A DNA stretch of 64,000 nt from Maniola hyperantus. Its lineage: Eukaryota; Arthropoda; Insecta; Lepidoptera; Nymphalidae. A program made the translations under genes and the position numbers. The stretch lies in the NCBI RefSeq assembly GCF_902806685.2, contig NC_048556.1:1612001-1676000 (forward strand). Reading direction: 5' to 3'. Shown in pieces: positions 34,544 through 46,808 of the stretch (the first letter of the stretch is position 1; every line of letters begins with the position of its first letter). The notes beneath the pieces were generated by a model, which saw only the letters and a program-made list of their open reading frames with translations, was not told the origin of the DNA and searched no databases.

Positions 34544-34671
34544 AAGATTTCCGCAGCGCCTCGTTAAAGAGGAATTTGCTTCCACGAGTTTGATAATAAC
34601 CGAGAACGACAGCCTGAATTAGAACCGTGCCAGTAATTGAGAGTCATTCATTTATCTATAACTGGGTCAAC

Positions 34672-34966
34672 AATGGCACCGATTCCGTTGTCTTTCTATA
34701 AACTAAATTTTGAGTATCTGCATACTTTTCTTTTTAACAATGCTAAAAAGGCACAGAACATAAACTTTACATTTAAAGACTCTAAATTTTAGTGCACGCT
34801 ACAAATTTAAACAGTAGGCTCGCGACTGTCCGCTAAAATCACAGGGTTTACCATCTAAAAATTAAATTTTAAACTGTCAAACTGCGTCTGTCCTTTTCAT
34901 ATTACATTAGTAAGAAGAGGATGCGGATACTCTAAAATTAGGTTGTGCTCAGAATCAGTACCATTG
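34672..34966. mobile_element. Rep-A TIR element
   Basis: Ends CAATGGCACCGATTCCG and the complement CAATGGTACTGATTCTG; otherwise as at 1106. Confidence 0.65.
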
Positions 34967-35608
34967 CTTGTCTAACGCTATTGCTTAGAAGAGGCTTTTA
35001 TAACTGGGCCATAACATCAAATGTCAACAATATATACATATATATATAATCTATAATATAAAAATGAATCACCAAATGTGTTGCTCATCGCAAATCTCGA
35101 GAACCGCTGAACCGATTTCGCTAATTCTTTTTTTATAATATTCCTTGAAGTACGAGGATGGTTCTTACGGAGAGAAATAATTAATTCAACCTCCCCCTCA
35201 ATTTTCTAAACTCCACCCGACCGAAGCCGGGGCGATTCAGCTAGTATACTATATATTATATAAAGTCAGAATATTAATAAAATCGTGTACCTACCTAAAA
35301 AAACGCAATTTATTTTAGTCTACACCATAAAGAACCTCGTCATCAGGATGAAACTGTCCAGCAATTTCCATTACAGTCCTCTTGGAAATTGTTGGCGTAC
35401 GGCCAGTATAGACCCGATAGCAGTCTTCTGTAGTGACATCCTATCTTCAGTAAAGTAGCAAATTCCGAGCAAGTGGAAGAAAAATTTAAAACAACATTCC
35501 TACGTTATGACCCCACATGTTTATGAACTGTATAATCAATATCTATTGAATCAATGCTCATTGACTTGTATCGCAATCTGCATTCCTCAATTCACTTTTT
35601 ATTGATCG

Positions 35609-35990
35609 ACTAGCTTATGCTCGCGACTTCGTCCGCGTGGACTACACTAATTTCAAACCCCTATTTCACCCGCTTAGGGGTTGAATTTTCAAAAACCCTT
35701 CCTTAGCGGATGCCTACGTCCAGTGGCGTGCAACTCATAGAGGCATAAAAGCGCTGCTTACCCAAGAAATAGTTAACTCAGTTGAAATTTCTCAATGCTC
35801 ATTATCCTTTGGCTTGCTTACCTAACTAATGCTTACCCTGACTTTAAACCCTATGCACGCCACTGCCTACGTCATAATAGCTCTCTATCTGCAAGCCAAA
35901 TTTCAGCCTGATCCGTCCAGTAGTTTGAGCGTTGATAGATCAGTCAGTTAGTCAGTCAGTCAGTCACCTTTTCCTTTAACATACTTATTG
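35609..35990 (+). repeat. Rep-C interrupted by a hAT MITE
   Basis: CTAGCTTATGCTCGCGACTT to CAGTCAGTCACCTTTTCC, split at CCTACGTC. Confidence 0.7.
35721..35865 (-). mobile_element. hAT-type MITE (CAGTGGCGTGCA family)
   Basis: 145 bp, perfect 8-bp repeat CCTACGTC on both sides (35713-35720, 35866-35873), inserted in Rep-C. Internal sequence is inverted relative to the 23907 copy. Confidence 0.85.
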
Positions 35991-36195
35991 AGATTTGTAC
36001 CGACATTCGGGACCCTATTTCGTTCAAATAGCAATTCTCTGGTTAGCATGAGATCTATATAGAGCTTAGTTACTAGTTAATGGATACAGATTTAAGTCTC
36101 AGTTTCACCAACCATTTAACCCCCGTTTAGTTAAACATTTGTAATGCTATCCCTTTTTGGCAGATGAAATACGCGATTTAAAAAAATATTAAAAA

Positions 36196-36382
36196 TCTGA
36201 CCTCCAAAATCACTATTTAAAGTAAAAAATAACTTTTGTTTCTACACGTGTTTATGTATGTTGAAGTCGGGCGAGCTTCACGCTTTGATTTCTAGTTTAT
36301 TTTATGCTCGCCCGACTTCATACACTTGTAGAAACAAAAGTTATTATTTACTTTAAATAGTGGTTTTGGAGGTCGGTTTTTT
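36196..36382. mobile_element. Palindromic MITE at the edge of Rep-J
   Basis: Arms GACCTCCAAAATCACTATTT and ACTTTTGTTTCTACACGTGT up to GTCGGGCGAGC, mirrored on the right. Confidence 0.7.
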
Positions 36383-36690
36383 TTAAGCTTTTTAGTGTAA
36401 GTAGTAATTGCTTGGTACCCAAAATATCAACTCCCCATCAGAAATTCCCGAATCCCCCAGCTTAGGAGTTCAGTACCTTGCAGCATCACGATTGAGGAGT
36501 TAGGATCCAAAGTGCAACGGTGTAGTCTATGCTTGGCACCAAAAATAATATTGCATCATCCGCAGTTCCTGAATCACTATAGTTTAGGAGTGCTGTACCC
36601 AACATCATCAGGGTTGAGGAATTGGGACTTGGAGTCAAGCACAACGGCCCGCATTGAGAACCACCTCCTTTTTGGAAGTCGGTTAAAAAA
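36383..36690 (+). repeat. Rep-J interspersed repeat with internal subrepeats
   Basis: Two related subunits of about 115 bp (TAGGAGTTCAGTACC...GATTGAGGAGTTAGG and TAGGAGTGCTGTACCC...GGTTGAGGAATTGGG), ending ACCACCTCCTTTTTGGAAGT. Also at 58110-58260 and 63213-63672. Confidence 0.55.
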
Positions 36691-37729
36691 GGAGAGATAC
36701 AATGAATGTTAACTAAACCATGATTAATTTATTTGCTTGGTGAAATTTGGTCATATTAAGTCTCTCACCTATAAACTTGCTTTATTTACGTCTTTATAGT
36801 ATAGTCTGAGCAAAAGGAACGCTCTATTTAACCTGAAATACTCGTATATTTAACCATAGTTTCTGGAAACAGTACAACGATGAACGATGGCCAATCAAAA
36901 AGATAAATTACGTAAACTCCCAATCCAATACAACTGATAAGCCAGATGGAATGTTTACTGATAACGGCTCAATATTGTTGGCCATTAAGTACAACGTAGT
37001 TAGGTAGGTACTGCATTCACTTAACCCACTTTTAGTCTTCATTGAGATGAATTTGCTGATACAAACAATTCTAAAAGAGAATTAAGATAAAAAAGGGTAG
37101 TTACTCGTTACCGCAGCGAAAATAAATTTTACTTTAGTGCTGTTTGGGAGATAGGTACTATTAAGTAACTTAATAAATCCAACATCTAACCAGAGAAGTT
37201 ACCTACTTATACAATTTTTTTCTCAGACTTGGGCGCGTTTGGAACCCTCGTAGCTTTAGTTTTAAGTACGTATAGTAACTCATATATTTCAGTAGGTATA
37301 TTCATATTGTCTCTTTTATTGACACAGAGTCATACATCGATTGTATAATCCTTGAGCGAGAAAATAGTCGATAGCTAGTCGCTTCCTCGTCGGCAGTGGA
37401 ACAAGTGCCTTAATCTTAAATTCTCCTACTACGCCTAACCGAAATCAAAGGAAACTTGTCAGGGAAAGCCGAGCAATTTTCACGCAATTCGTAAAGGATT
37501 TAGTTCAGTTAGACAATGGAATTGGTTGGAAAAGGATTTAGACGAAAATAAGGGAATATTTCCCCAATTTGAACGAGGAGAGAACTTTTCTGCTACTGCT
37601 ATTCATTTGGCAAACCAATTTCTTTTTGTTTTACTTACCGGAATTGAAAAAACAATTTTGTACCATACCAATTCAGTTAATGGATTAACAAACATTCTCT
37701 TCCAGCCTTCTTTTGGATATGTAACACAG
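36691..37729. other. No feature identified
   Basis: A LINE scrap lies at 37218-37290 and an 80-codon frame of unknown nature at 37526. Other blank stretches of the middle region: 33591-33954, 35251-35608, 40736-41191, 41446-41658, 42568-43004 (42830-42966 has a frame RPKPNINMLMFCRAVEKWLE of unknown origin), 45306-45545. Confidence 0.35.
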
Positions 37730-38118
37730 AAAACAACCGGCCAAATGCGAGTCAGGCTCGCGCAATGAGGGTTCTGTACTACAGTCGTATTTTTTCGACA
37801 TTTTGCACGATAACTCGAAAACTATGATGCATAAAAATAAAATAAAATCTGTTTTAGAATGCACATGTAAAGACCTTTCATATGATACCCCACTCGATAT
37901 AGTTATCTTCCTTATAAATTGAAAACATTAATTATTAATTCATGACAACAATTTAAGTTTTTTTTTGTGGGATGTCATGTAACCACAAATTCACGGTTTT
38001 CAGATTTTTCTCCGAATGTCTGCTATAAGACCTACCTACCTGCCAAATTTCATGATTCTAGGTCAACGGGAAGTACCCTGTAGGTTTCTTGACAGACCGA
38101 CAGACAGACAACAAAAAC
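37730..38118 (-). repeat. Rep-B, near full length
   Basis: From CAACCGGCCAAATGCGAGTC to AGACAGACAACAAA. The 37526-37768 open frame runs into it. Confidence 0.65.
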
Positions 38119-38154
38119 GGATTAACGTTTGCATGGGTATAGACAAAGACCAGC

Positions 38155-38334
38155 TGCGCGATTTCGGGAGAATGACAGCTACACTGTCACGATCGCAATC
38201 ACCTCTGATTGGTTCATGCTCGCTCACTATTGGCCACAATGCATTGTTGCAACAAGAATCGCACAAATTCAGCCAATCAAAACAATTGAGATTGTACTAA
38301 TGATTGATGCAGGTTTTAGGCAATCGCCCTACTG
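38155..38334 (-). mobile_element. Rep-H MITE nested in Rep-D
   Basis: It interrupts a Rep-D copy between ATAGACAAAGACC and TGGAGAGTGACATAGG, so its ends are defined by the host: AGCTGCGCGATTTCGGG and AATCGCCCTAC. Confidence 0.7.
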
Positions 38335-38559
38335 GAGAGTGACATAGGCTACTTTTTATCCCGGAAAATCAAAGAGTTCCCGCGAGATTTTTAAAAACCT
38401 AAATCCACGCGGACTAAGTCGCGGGCAAAAACTAGTATGAAATAGTTAATTGATAAACAATCAAGAGCAATCTCTTAATTAAGTTAGTCAGTTACATTAT
38501 CACAAACGAGAAATTACTGTTGAAATGAAACTTAATCTTTCGATCTGTATGCTTAGTAG

Positions 38560-38701
38560 CAGTGGCGTGCACAGGAGTTCAAGCCAGGGTATGCATTTAG
38601 GTATGAACTTATTTTACGGCAGGTAAAATGAAAAATAAGCATTGATTTATTATAATGAGGGCAAGCAGTGCGTTTATGCCTCTATGAGCTGCACGCCACT
38701 G
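38560..38701 (+). mobile_element. hAT-type MITE (CAGTGGCGTGCA family)
   Basis: 142 bp with 8-bp repeat CTTAGTAG (38552-38559, 38702-38709), next to a Rep-K copy. Confidence 0.85.
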
Positions 38702-38706
38702 CTTAG

Positions 38707-38995
38707 TAGGTATAAGATCTTTCATCCTCACCAACGTTGCTAGAATTCGAGAGTCAAACACAATAACGTCAAAGTAAAATAGACCTAAACAGCCTTGAAT
38801 TGAAGTCAAAAATTCAATACCACTGATTTTAATTTCGTTACGTTTCCGCTTGGAGCGCTGGCTGTAGATGTGTAGACAAACTTGAGCTTTAAAACAAGGC
38901 AGTTTAAGATCCAGTTTACTATAACGCTGAAGTGTTTCGACACACGAATACTATCAACGTTGGTGAGACATACAATCTCGTACTAAGAGTACTGC
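38707..38995. mobile_element. Rep-K TIR element
   Basis: Long inverted ends (CACCAACGTTGCTAGAATTC at left and a diverged complement at right). Same element as 55263-55557. Confidence 0.6.
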
Positions 38996-39164
38996 CAAAT
39001 GGAGTGCAAAACTTTCACTGGACGTTAAATTCAGTTTCAATTGATTATTGCTATATAGGAGTAGAGACAACGAAAAGAAAGTAATTAGTGCTCTAATAGA
39101 TGCCGTCTGCTTTTAAAGTGATTAAACTGTACAACATCCGGATGTGCAAGCGCTGCGTATTTAG

Positions 39165-39660
39165 AAAAACCGGCCAAGTGCGAATCAGACTCGCGCACTG
39201 AGGGTTCCGTAGTACAATCGTATTTTATCGACATTTTGTACGATAAATCAAAAACTACTTACTAGATCTGGTTCATACCAATTTTCGGTGGAATTTTGCA
39301 TGGTACTGTACATCATATATTTTTTTTTAGTTTTATCATTCTCTTATTTTAGAAGTTACAGGGGGGGGGGGGGCACATTTTACCACCTTAGAAGTGTCTC
39401 TCGCGCAAATTTTGAGTTTTAGTTCTAAGTATGGGGAACCCCAAAATATATTGCTTTTTTTATATTTTTGTGTAAAAATCTTAATGCGGTTTATAGAATA
39501 CATCTACTTACCAAGTTTCAACAGTATAGCTCTTATAGTTTCGGAAAAAAGTGGCTGTGACATACGGACGGACAGGCAGACAGACAGACATGACGAATCT
39601 ATAAGGGTTTCGTTGATCCGAGACGAATTGAGAACCTCCTCCTTTTTTTGAAGTTCTTTT
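39165..39660 (+). repeat. Rep-L interspersed repeat with G13 run
   Basis: Starts with the Rep-B end ACCGGCCAAGTGCGAATC but has a different body (GATCTGGTTCATACCAATTT, TCTCTCGCGCAAATTTTGAG). Contains 13 consecutive G at 39361-39373. Second copy, inverted, at 52645-53215. Confidence 0.6.
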
Positions 39661-39946
39661 TTAGGGTTCCGTAACTCCAAAGGAAAAACGGAACCCTTAT
39701 CATCACTTTGTTGTCTGTCTGTCTGTCTGTCTGTTTATTTATTTTATTAGACAGTGCGCGCAAAACAAGTAGTCCAATCAGAAGTTGCAACATGGCGGTT
39801 TGCACATTTCATACAGTGATTAAATAGGTAGGACAAGACAGGCTGAGGTCTAAGCGAAACTTGAGCGCAAACATGCCAGCCTCAAAACAGCTGTTTTGTT
39901 TTGCGGCGGCATTTAAAATACGGGCGGAAGTAACGTAAACGTTAAA

Positions 39947-40262
39947 CTCAAACTCAAATCATTTATTCAGAATTGGTAAAATTTTACGCTTCCTGATTGT
40001 CTTAAATTTTTTTTTTTTAAGATGATATGATATAGTGGTGATAATGAATACGTACTTAAAACTAAAGCTGCGAGGGTTCCAAACGCGCCCAGGTCTGAGA
40101 AGAGCCCACAACAAACTCAGCCGGGTATTCTTTTTATTATCACCACTTTACAAAATCACTTTAACTTATTAGACTATCACAAGGCTGTTAAGCAACTCAT
40201 TCCCAAGCTTTTTTATCATTTAAATACCTAATCCTTTACATTGTAATAGGATTTGTCAATAA
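39947..40262 (-). mobile_element. LINE 3' end, second copy of the 20948 family
   Basis: Nearly the same non-coding 3' region as 20960-21250, including TTATTCAGAATTGGTAAAAT and TTCCAAACGCGCCCAGG. Confidence 0.6.
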
Positions 40263-40351
40263 GTTACAAAGAAGGATCTGAGTTAATTACATTAAAGTCG
40301 CACCTGCTGAAGTTCTAGTTCAAAAGTGACATCAGAAGTGGGATTGAGTCA

Positions 40352-40597
40352 TCTATATATATAAAAGGAAAAGGTGACTGACTGACTGACTGACTGAATG
40401 ACTGACTGACTGACTGATCTATCAACGCACAGCTCAAACTACTGGACGGATCGGGCTGAAATTTGGCATGCAGATAGCTATTATGACGTAGGCATCCGCT
40501 AAGAAAAGATTTTTGAAAATTAAACTCCTAAGGGGGTGAAATAGGGTTTTGAAATTTTGTAGTCCACGCGGACGAAGTCGCGAGCATAAGCTAGTTT
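40352..40597 (-). repeat. Rep-C, full, minus orientation
   Basis: (GACT)n run at 40374-40420, then TCAACGCACAGCTCAAACTA, ending GTCGCGAGCATAAGCTAGTT. Confidence 0.65.
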
Positions 40598-41191
40598 ACT
40601 GAGAAAACGATAAGATATAGATTTCCATTTTAGGTCCGTGATTAACTTGCAGTGTTGCAGATAAAAGTGTAATATCTTGTGCGATGGTACGGGACCCTTC
40701 CTGTGCGAGTCCGACTCGCACTTGAACGGTTTTTTTTAATTTTTAATCAAAAAATACGAAAGAGAAAATGAAGCTATACAACCTCTTTCCACCCATGAAT
40801 CATCTAAACATAAATCTTTGAACCCCTCTACCGCGCCTAAGTTATTCAACACAAGACTCGGGTAATCCGTGGGCTTACATTAATATTCAACACCTAACAT
40901 TTCCCCATCCGTATAAGATATCCCAAATACTTTAATGCCTACGCAAAATATATTTACGGCAAGGTGACAAAAATTAAATTTAATTAGCTCCCTATAGACT
41001 TACTTGGTAAAGGATTTTAAGTTTTATTGCACATGACAAAGAGTTGATTTTCAAATGCAGCCGAAGTACCGTATATTGACCGCACTTATTGCAAGGTCGT
41101 TTCCCAACAAGGCGGTGATTTTCATTTAAGCATCAGCAGACGTGCAAATTTCGAATTCGAATTTTGACCGACTGCCAATTCGTCCGCTTTT

Positions 41192-41445
41192 TTTCGGGTT
41201 CCGTACCTCAAAAGGAAAAGGAAACCTTATAGGATAACTTTGTTGTCTGTCTGTCTGTCTAAGATTACTATACCAAATGGGGTATCATAATAATATGAAA
41301 GGGCTTTACTTGTAAATTCTAAAACAGGTTTTTATTTATTTTTAGGCATAATAGTTTTTGATTTATCGTGCAACAACATGTCGAAAAAATACGACTGTAG
41401 TACGGAACCCTCAGTGCGCGGGTCTGAGTCACACTTGGCCGGTTA
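41192..41445 (+). repeat. Rep-B with internal deletion
   Basis: Starts GGGTTCCGTACCTCAAAAGG and ends CACACTTGGCCGGTT; the middle third is missing. Smaller pieces at 10780-10975, 39662-39735, 40675-40735 and 58955-58985. Confidence 0.6.
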
Positions 41446-41666
41446 TGAATAAACGATTTGAGTTTGAGTTTATTTTGTGACTGGTCGGAAGTCGGAACGG
41501 TCGATAGTTGACCTTGTTGGCACGTGTCATGGTGGCTATTAAATTTAAAATTTATCAGAAATGACGTTGCACCTGGACAGTGTTAGCTATGTCTAGACTT
41601 TCGTGAAAAATTTATGAGATTTTGTGGTATCACTTAAATATAGCTCCAAACATTATCACGATTATC

Positions 41667-41809
41667 CAGTGGCGTGCACAGGATTTCAAGCCAGGGTATG
41701 CATTTAAGTATGAACTTATTTTCCGGCAGATTTTAATAAAAAATATGCATTGATTTATTACAACGAGGGTAAGCAGTGCGTTTATGCCTCTATCAGCTGC
41801 ACGCCACTG
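41667..41809 (+). mobile_element. hAT-type MITE (CAGTGGCGTGCA family)
   Basis: 143 bp with 8-bp repeat CGATTATC (41659-41666, 41810-41817). Confidence 0.85.
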
Positions 41810-41937
41810 CGATTATCTATCATGAGAATCACGATCAATTTGGAGATTTAATTTAGCGTAACTAACAAACTGTTGAAATAAAATGTGGGTGATTTTATTA
41901 TTCTACGAAGTAGGTATTAAACTCAAAGGAGTAAGAA

Positions 41938-42062
41938 GTCTGCCAATCCGCACTTGGCCAGTGTGGCCATAGTCTACCACACTCCAAAAACCCATCTCAC
42001 TCTGAGAAGAGCCCGTGCTCTGTAGTGAGCCGGCGATGGGTTGATCGTCGTGATGATGATGA
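41938..42062 (+). mobile_element. SINE-3, 3' part
   Basis: From AGTCTGCCAATCCGCAC to GGGTTGATCG and a GATGATGATG end. Confidence 0.65.
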
Positions 42063-42198
42063 AAGGCTTCTCCAGTCTATCCTTTTGTACTCTACTATTC
42101 TAACTTCTGATTGCTACATATGATTGTAGTCCTTATTTTAAAGATGAACCGTACTTTTGACATCCATACAATTAAAATGGCGCGTGAGGAGTCATTTT

Positions 42199-42252
42199 GT
42201 ACCAGAGATAATATTATATTAACAAGTAGGTACTTGTTAATATATTATCTCT
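42199..42252. repeat. Small palindrome
   Basis: CAGAGATAATATTATATTAA and its near complement about a GTAGGTAC centre. Confidence 0.7.
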
Positions 42253-42330
42253 GTTTTTACGGATAACTGCTACTGACTCTATCGTCTATATTTCTTTCTG
42301 TAGGTATATCAGATTTGCGTTGCAGTAAGT

Positions 42331-42430
42331 TTAGTTGATCCAAGTTATGTTTAATTGATCCAAGTTATGTTTAATTGATTCAAGTTATGTTTAATTGATC
42401 TAAGTTATGTTTAATTGATCCAAGTTATGT
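42331..42430 (+). repeat. 20-bp x 5 minisatellite
   Basis: Unit TTAATTGATCCAAGTTATGT repeated exactly five times in 100 bp with one or two substitutions. Confidence 0.9.
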
Positions 42431-42567
42431 ACCACTAGGTGGACGGACGACATCAGACGAGTCGCAGGGAACCGCTGGATGACGGCGGCGGCGCAAGACC
42501 GTGGCGTGTGGAAGTCCCTACAAGTGACCTATGTCCAGCAGTGGACGTCTATCGGATGATGATGATG
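42431..42567 (+). mobile_element. RTE LINE 3' end
   Basis: Encodes TRWTDDIRRVAGNRWM, then QDRGVWKSLQ and VQQWTSIG, followed by a short GATGATGATG tail. Severely 5' truncated, starting right after the 20-bp minisatellite. Confidence 0.7.
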
Positions 42568-43004
42568 TTTTATGTAAGTAAGGCATACTTAGTATAGGCA
42601 AGACTTACGAGATGAAAAAAGATAAGCTAATAGGTAATTGTATGTGCACTTTTCCTCGTCTCGGAAGACGTGCCTTTTATAGTGGCGCGTTGACCTTTAC
42701 GTGTATAGACGTGCGACATTGCGGATGGCATGGCGTGGCTATTTTTAGTTTATTATAATGTTAGTTAAACTCAAACTCAAATTATTTAAGTTATCAAAGA
42801 AATAACAACCATTTGTTCAGCAATCGAAGGCCAACTAAGACCAAAACCCAACATTAATATGCTCATGTTCTGTAGAGCTGTGGAGAAATGGCTTGAACAA
42901 CATCCTAAAAATCCAGTAGGAATCGCTACGGATAGGGTCAAATCAGAAATAAGGAGATACACATAAGTAAAAGAATTACAAGTGTACCGACATAGCCTAA
43001 CAGG

Positions 43005-43610
43005 CTGCGAAGTGAATGGGTTGTAAGAACCGATAGATATTGGGGTCCCAAGTTGCTGAAACGGTGATCACACACCGGATAGCGCGGCGTTGTTGGCAGA
43101 CCTCCCACTGAGTGGTAAGATTTTTTTTTTAAAGAATATTAGCCATGTTAAATGACTAATATTCCCCTTTCCTCTCCAACTAAGCGTTAAGCTTGTGTTA
43201 GGAGTAGGTACGACAATAGTGCAACGGCCGGGGTTTGAACCGTCGACCTTTTAGTTTTCAGTCCACTGCTTTACCCGTTGAGCTATTGAGGCTCTAAAGA
43301 TGACATTTAACAAGTCGCAAAGAGGCCTCTGGAATCTGGATCCAGTAGGTTGATTTCGTAAAACCTGCATCAATCATAATTACAGTCTCAATTGTTCTGA
43401 TTGGCTGAATTTGTGCGATTCTTGTTGCAACAATGCACTGTAGCCAATAGTGAGCAAGCGTCAACCAATCAAGGTGATTGGGATCGTGATATTGTAGCTG
43501 TTATTCTACCGCAATCGAACAGCTGGTGGCGCAAGACCGCGGCGTATGGAAGTCCCTACAAGAGATCTATGTCCAGCAGTGGACATAGATCTCTTGTCTA
43601 TCGATTGATG
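43005..43610 (+). mobile_element. RTE LINE fragment interrupted by SINE-2 and a Rep-H MITE
   Basis: RTE-like coding pieces (RTDRYWGPKLL near 43035; RGVWKSLQEIYVQQWT near 43540) flank a SINE-2 (43121-43294, minus) and a Rep-H copy (43355-43520). The 3' end carries a small palindrome, AGAGATCTATGTCC and its complement. Confidence 0.55.
43121..43294 (-). mobile_element. SINE-2 inside RTE fragment
   Basis: T-run at 43122, head near 43230-43294 (GTTTGAACCGTCGACC). Bounded by RTE-like sequence on the left. Confidence 0.7.
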
Positions 43611-43861
43611 ACGACGGCTAGTGCGGGAGTGCCCTTGGTAGGTATCTAGTTTTCGCTAAAGGTCTAAAACACCTAGATTTCAGCTATGTACGTTCAGTGA
43701 TGTACCTACCCTGTCGTTCTAATATAAAGTTTATAAGGCCAATGACATGTAAACAATAGGTTAAAGGCTGAATATTCTAATCTACGTCTTCCCACATCTA
43801 GATTCTAGACAAACCTACTTTCGATCTCTCTTCTCTGCGTCATTTGAATTCTGCATGCCTA

Positions 43862-44002
43862 AGAGTTCTCTATAATGTTCTCAAAGGCGTGTAAAGTTTG
43901 TCGATCCGCAACGGGCCAGCGTGGTGGACTACATCCCTTCTCATTAGTCATTCTGAGAGCAGACCAGTGCTAAGTAGCGAGCGATGGGTTGATGATGATG
44001 AG
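43862..44002 (+). mobile_element. SINE-3, 3' part
   Basis: From AGAGTTCTCTATAATG through AGCGATGGGTTGATGATGATG; diverged. Confidence 0.6.
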
Positions 44003-44034
44003 TTATGACAAAAGAAATCTTTATTATACCAAGT

Positions 44035-45305
44035 CCATACTAATATTATAAATGCCAAAGTGTGTCTGTCTGCTAGCCTTTCACGGCCCATTTGTACAAC
44101 CGATTTTGACGAAATTTGGTACAGCGATAGCTTGCATCCCGGGGAAGGAGATAGGCTATTTTTTATCCTAGAAAATCAAAGAGTTCCCACTGGATTTTTA
44201 AAAACTTAAATCCACGCGGACAAAGTCGCGGGCATCGTCTAGTTAGTTTTGTATTTTTGTATATGTTTGTAACGAATAATTTTAAAAACTATACTGGACC
44301 AATTTCAAAAATTCTTTCACCATCAGACAGCTACATTATTCCCGAGTGACATCAGTACCCTTATTATATATGCGAAAGTGTGTTTGTTTGTTGGTTTGTT
44401 GGTTTGTCCTTCAATCACGTCGCAACGGTGCAACGGATTGACGTGATTTTTTGCACGGGTATATATAAAGACCTGGAGAGTGACATAGGCTACTTTTTAT
44501 CCCGGAAAATGAAAGAGTTCCCACGGGATTTTCAAAAACCTAATTCCACGCGGACGAAGTCGCGGGCATCAGCTAGTAGAATATAATTTTTTTAATTAGA
44601 GATACTTTCGAAAATTGTAATAAGCTGCCCGTGCGAAGCCAGAGCGGTTATAGTTATATGATAGGACTGCCGGGTCGCTAGTTTAGTTATATGATAGTAC
44701 TAGCTTAGGCTCATGACTTCGTTCGCGAGGACAACACAAACTTTGCTTTTAGGGCGGCGAATTTTCAAAAATCCTTTCTTAGCAGATGTCTACAATCATA
44801 ACTATCTGCATGCCAAATTTCAGCCCGATCCGTCCCGTAGTTTGAGCTGTGCATTGATAGATCAGTCAGTCAGTAACCCTTTCCTTTTATGTATTCAGAT
44901 GATAGTACTAAGATGAATATTTGGCGAATAAAGCTATGCAACAATCCATAAGCACATCAATTTGCTACGCTTGCTCCTACACAGGTTGACTCATTTCTTT
45001 GCATAAGGCATTCTTGTATGGGTGTGTAAGATTTATTATTAATATTATTCACACATTGCTGTGGTGTGAGTAAATTAATAAACACTAGCCGATGGCCGCG
45101 ACTTCGTAAGCGTGGATTTAGATTTATAAAAATCCCATGGGTACTCTTTGATTTCCCAGGATAAAAAGTATGTTCTTCCCCGGGATGCAAGCTACCACCG
45201 CTGTACCAAATTTCGTCAAAATCAGTTGAACGATTAGGCCGTGAAAGGCCAGCAGACAGACAGACACACTTTCGCATTTATAATATTAGTATGTCAGTAT
45301 GGATG
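44035..45305. repeat. Run of Rep-D and Rep-C copies
   Basis: Rep-D at 44035-44245 and 44345-44578 (both minus), Rep-C at 44700-44895 (plus), Rep-D at 45085-45300 (plus). Other Rep-D: 9395-9640, 9886-10090, 16918-17175, 24055-24425, 25441-25680, 30265-30510, 31960-32095, 32640-32850, 58290-58540, 58550-58770. Confidence 0.6.
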
Positions 45306-46116
45306 TAATAAATTAGCAGTATAATTAGTAATATTTTGTAACATAAATTCAATTTAATTTCGCTAAATTATCTTACCAGCAGAGAAAGTAAATAATGTTG
45401 CTGTCAAAATAGGAATGCAAGGTGCATGTCTTATCAGTTGTCATTGATAAGAACATGTTTGCATTTGCTTCATGGGCCAATAAATATAGAGAAATACCTA
45501 CTGATGATTCAAGAAAAACAAGAAATTAAGAAAATCTTAATCTAAATATATAAAAGGAAAAGGTGACTGACCCCCTTTTTACCCTTTACCCCCCTTAGGG
45601 GTTGAATTTTCGAAAATCTTTCCTTAGCTGATGTCTACATTATAATAGCTATAATTATCACCACTAAGTATATCTTATGAATCCAACATCTGACCATCAA
45701 AAAGAGTAATTTATTACCTATTTTGAATAAACCATTTGAATTTGAATATCTGCATGCCAAATTTCAACCTGATCAGTCCCGTACTTTGAGCTGTGCATTG
45801 ATAGATCAGTTAGTCAGTCACCTTTTCCTTTCATATATTCATAGATTTTTATGGAAACAAACAGTAATAATTACATGGATAGATAAATATAAAATGATAA
45901 ACTGACTGACTGACTAATCAACATACTGCTGAGCCGCTGGGTTCAGAAACTTCAGATTTGCAGGTAGGTTTTCTTTATAGCATATACCTCCAATAAGAAA
46001 GGATTTTAGGAAATTCTGTACAAAGACAGATTAGGTCAGCAAGTTATGAATGATTAATGAGTGGCCACTTGAAAATTGAAAATACTAATTATTAGTTCTA
46101 TACTAATTATTAAAAA

Positions 46117-46375
46117 AGCTGTGATAGCCTAGTGGTTAGGACGTCCGCCTTCTAATCAGAGGTCAGGGGTTCGATCCCGGGCATGCACCTCTAACTTTTC
46201 GGAGTTATGTGGGTTCTAAGTAATTAAATATCACTTGCTTTAACGGTGAAGAAAAACATCGTGAGGAAACCTGCATGCCTGAGAGTTCTCCATAATGTTC
46301 ATGGCCAAAACCCCTCTCAGAGAGGGAGACCCGTGCTCTGTAGTAAGCCGGTAATGGGTTGATCATGATGATAAA
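46117..46375 (+). mobile_element. SINE-3 with internal deletion
   Basis: Head GCTGTGATAGCCTAGTGG and box B are present. The stretch with the AGTCTACCAATCCGCAC segment is missing after AATGTTC. Confidence 0.75.
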
Positions 46376-46808
46376 TGAGTGGCTTAATTCAGTTGATTAC
46401 TAGTATGTGTACGCTGTTTGATGTCATACAAGGTCAGAAATATAGTGATAACCTCAAAAACATTGAATCAAAGACTACTACAAAGATAGTCATGATGATT
46501 TCATATAGTCGATACTTATTAGATATTTCTAGCTAATAAGTTGACCTATCTTATCAGTTATCACTAACATAAATAGTTAACGAGTGCAATATCCACAGTA
46601 GATAGGGCATGTAATTTAGATGGGTTTTAATATGCGCAGGGAAAAAATATGATATTATATAGTCAAGATAAGATAATGTAGAAAGTGAACAGGTTGCAGT
46701 GAGTGTGTGTGCATGGGTAAAATTATATGCACATACATGCAAAATAAGTACTTACGTCAGAAGAATTGACAGTGCATGACTCAAGAACACATCATTTTGT
46801 ACATTTCA

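Noticed and set aside
36512..36712. 66-codon frame and similar frames at 63 kb
   Set aside because: They fall inside Rep-J interspersed repeat.
42331..42430. CRISPR-like array
   Set aside because: Units are contiguous 20-mers without spacers, in an insect genome; it is a minisatellite.
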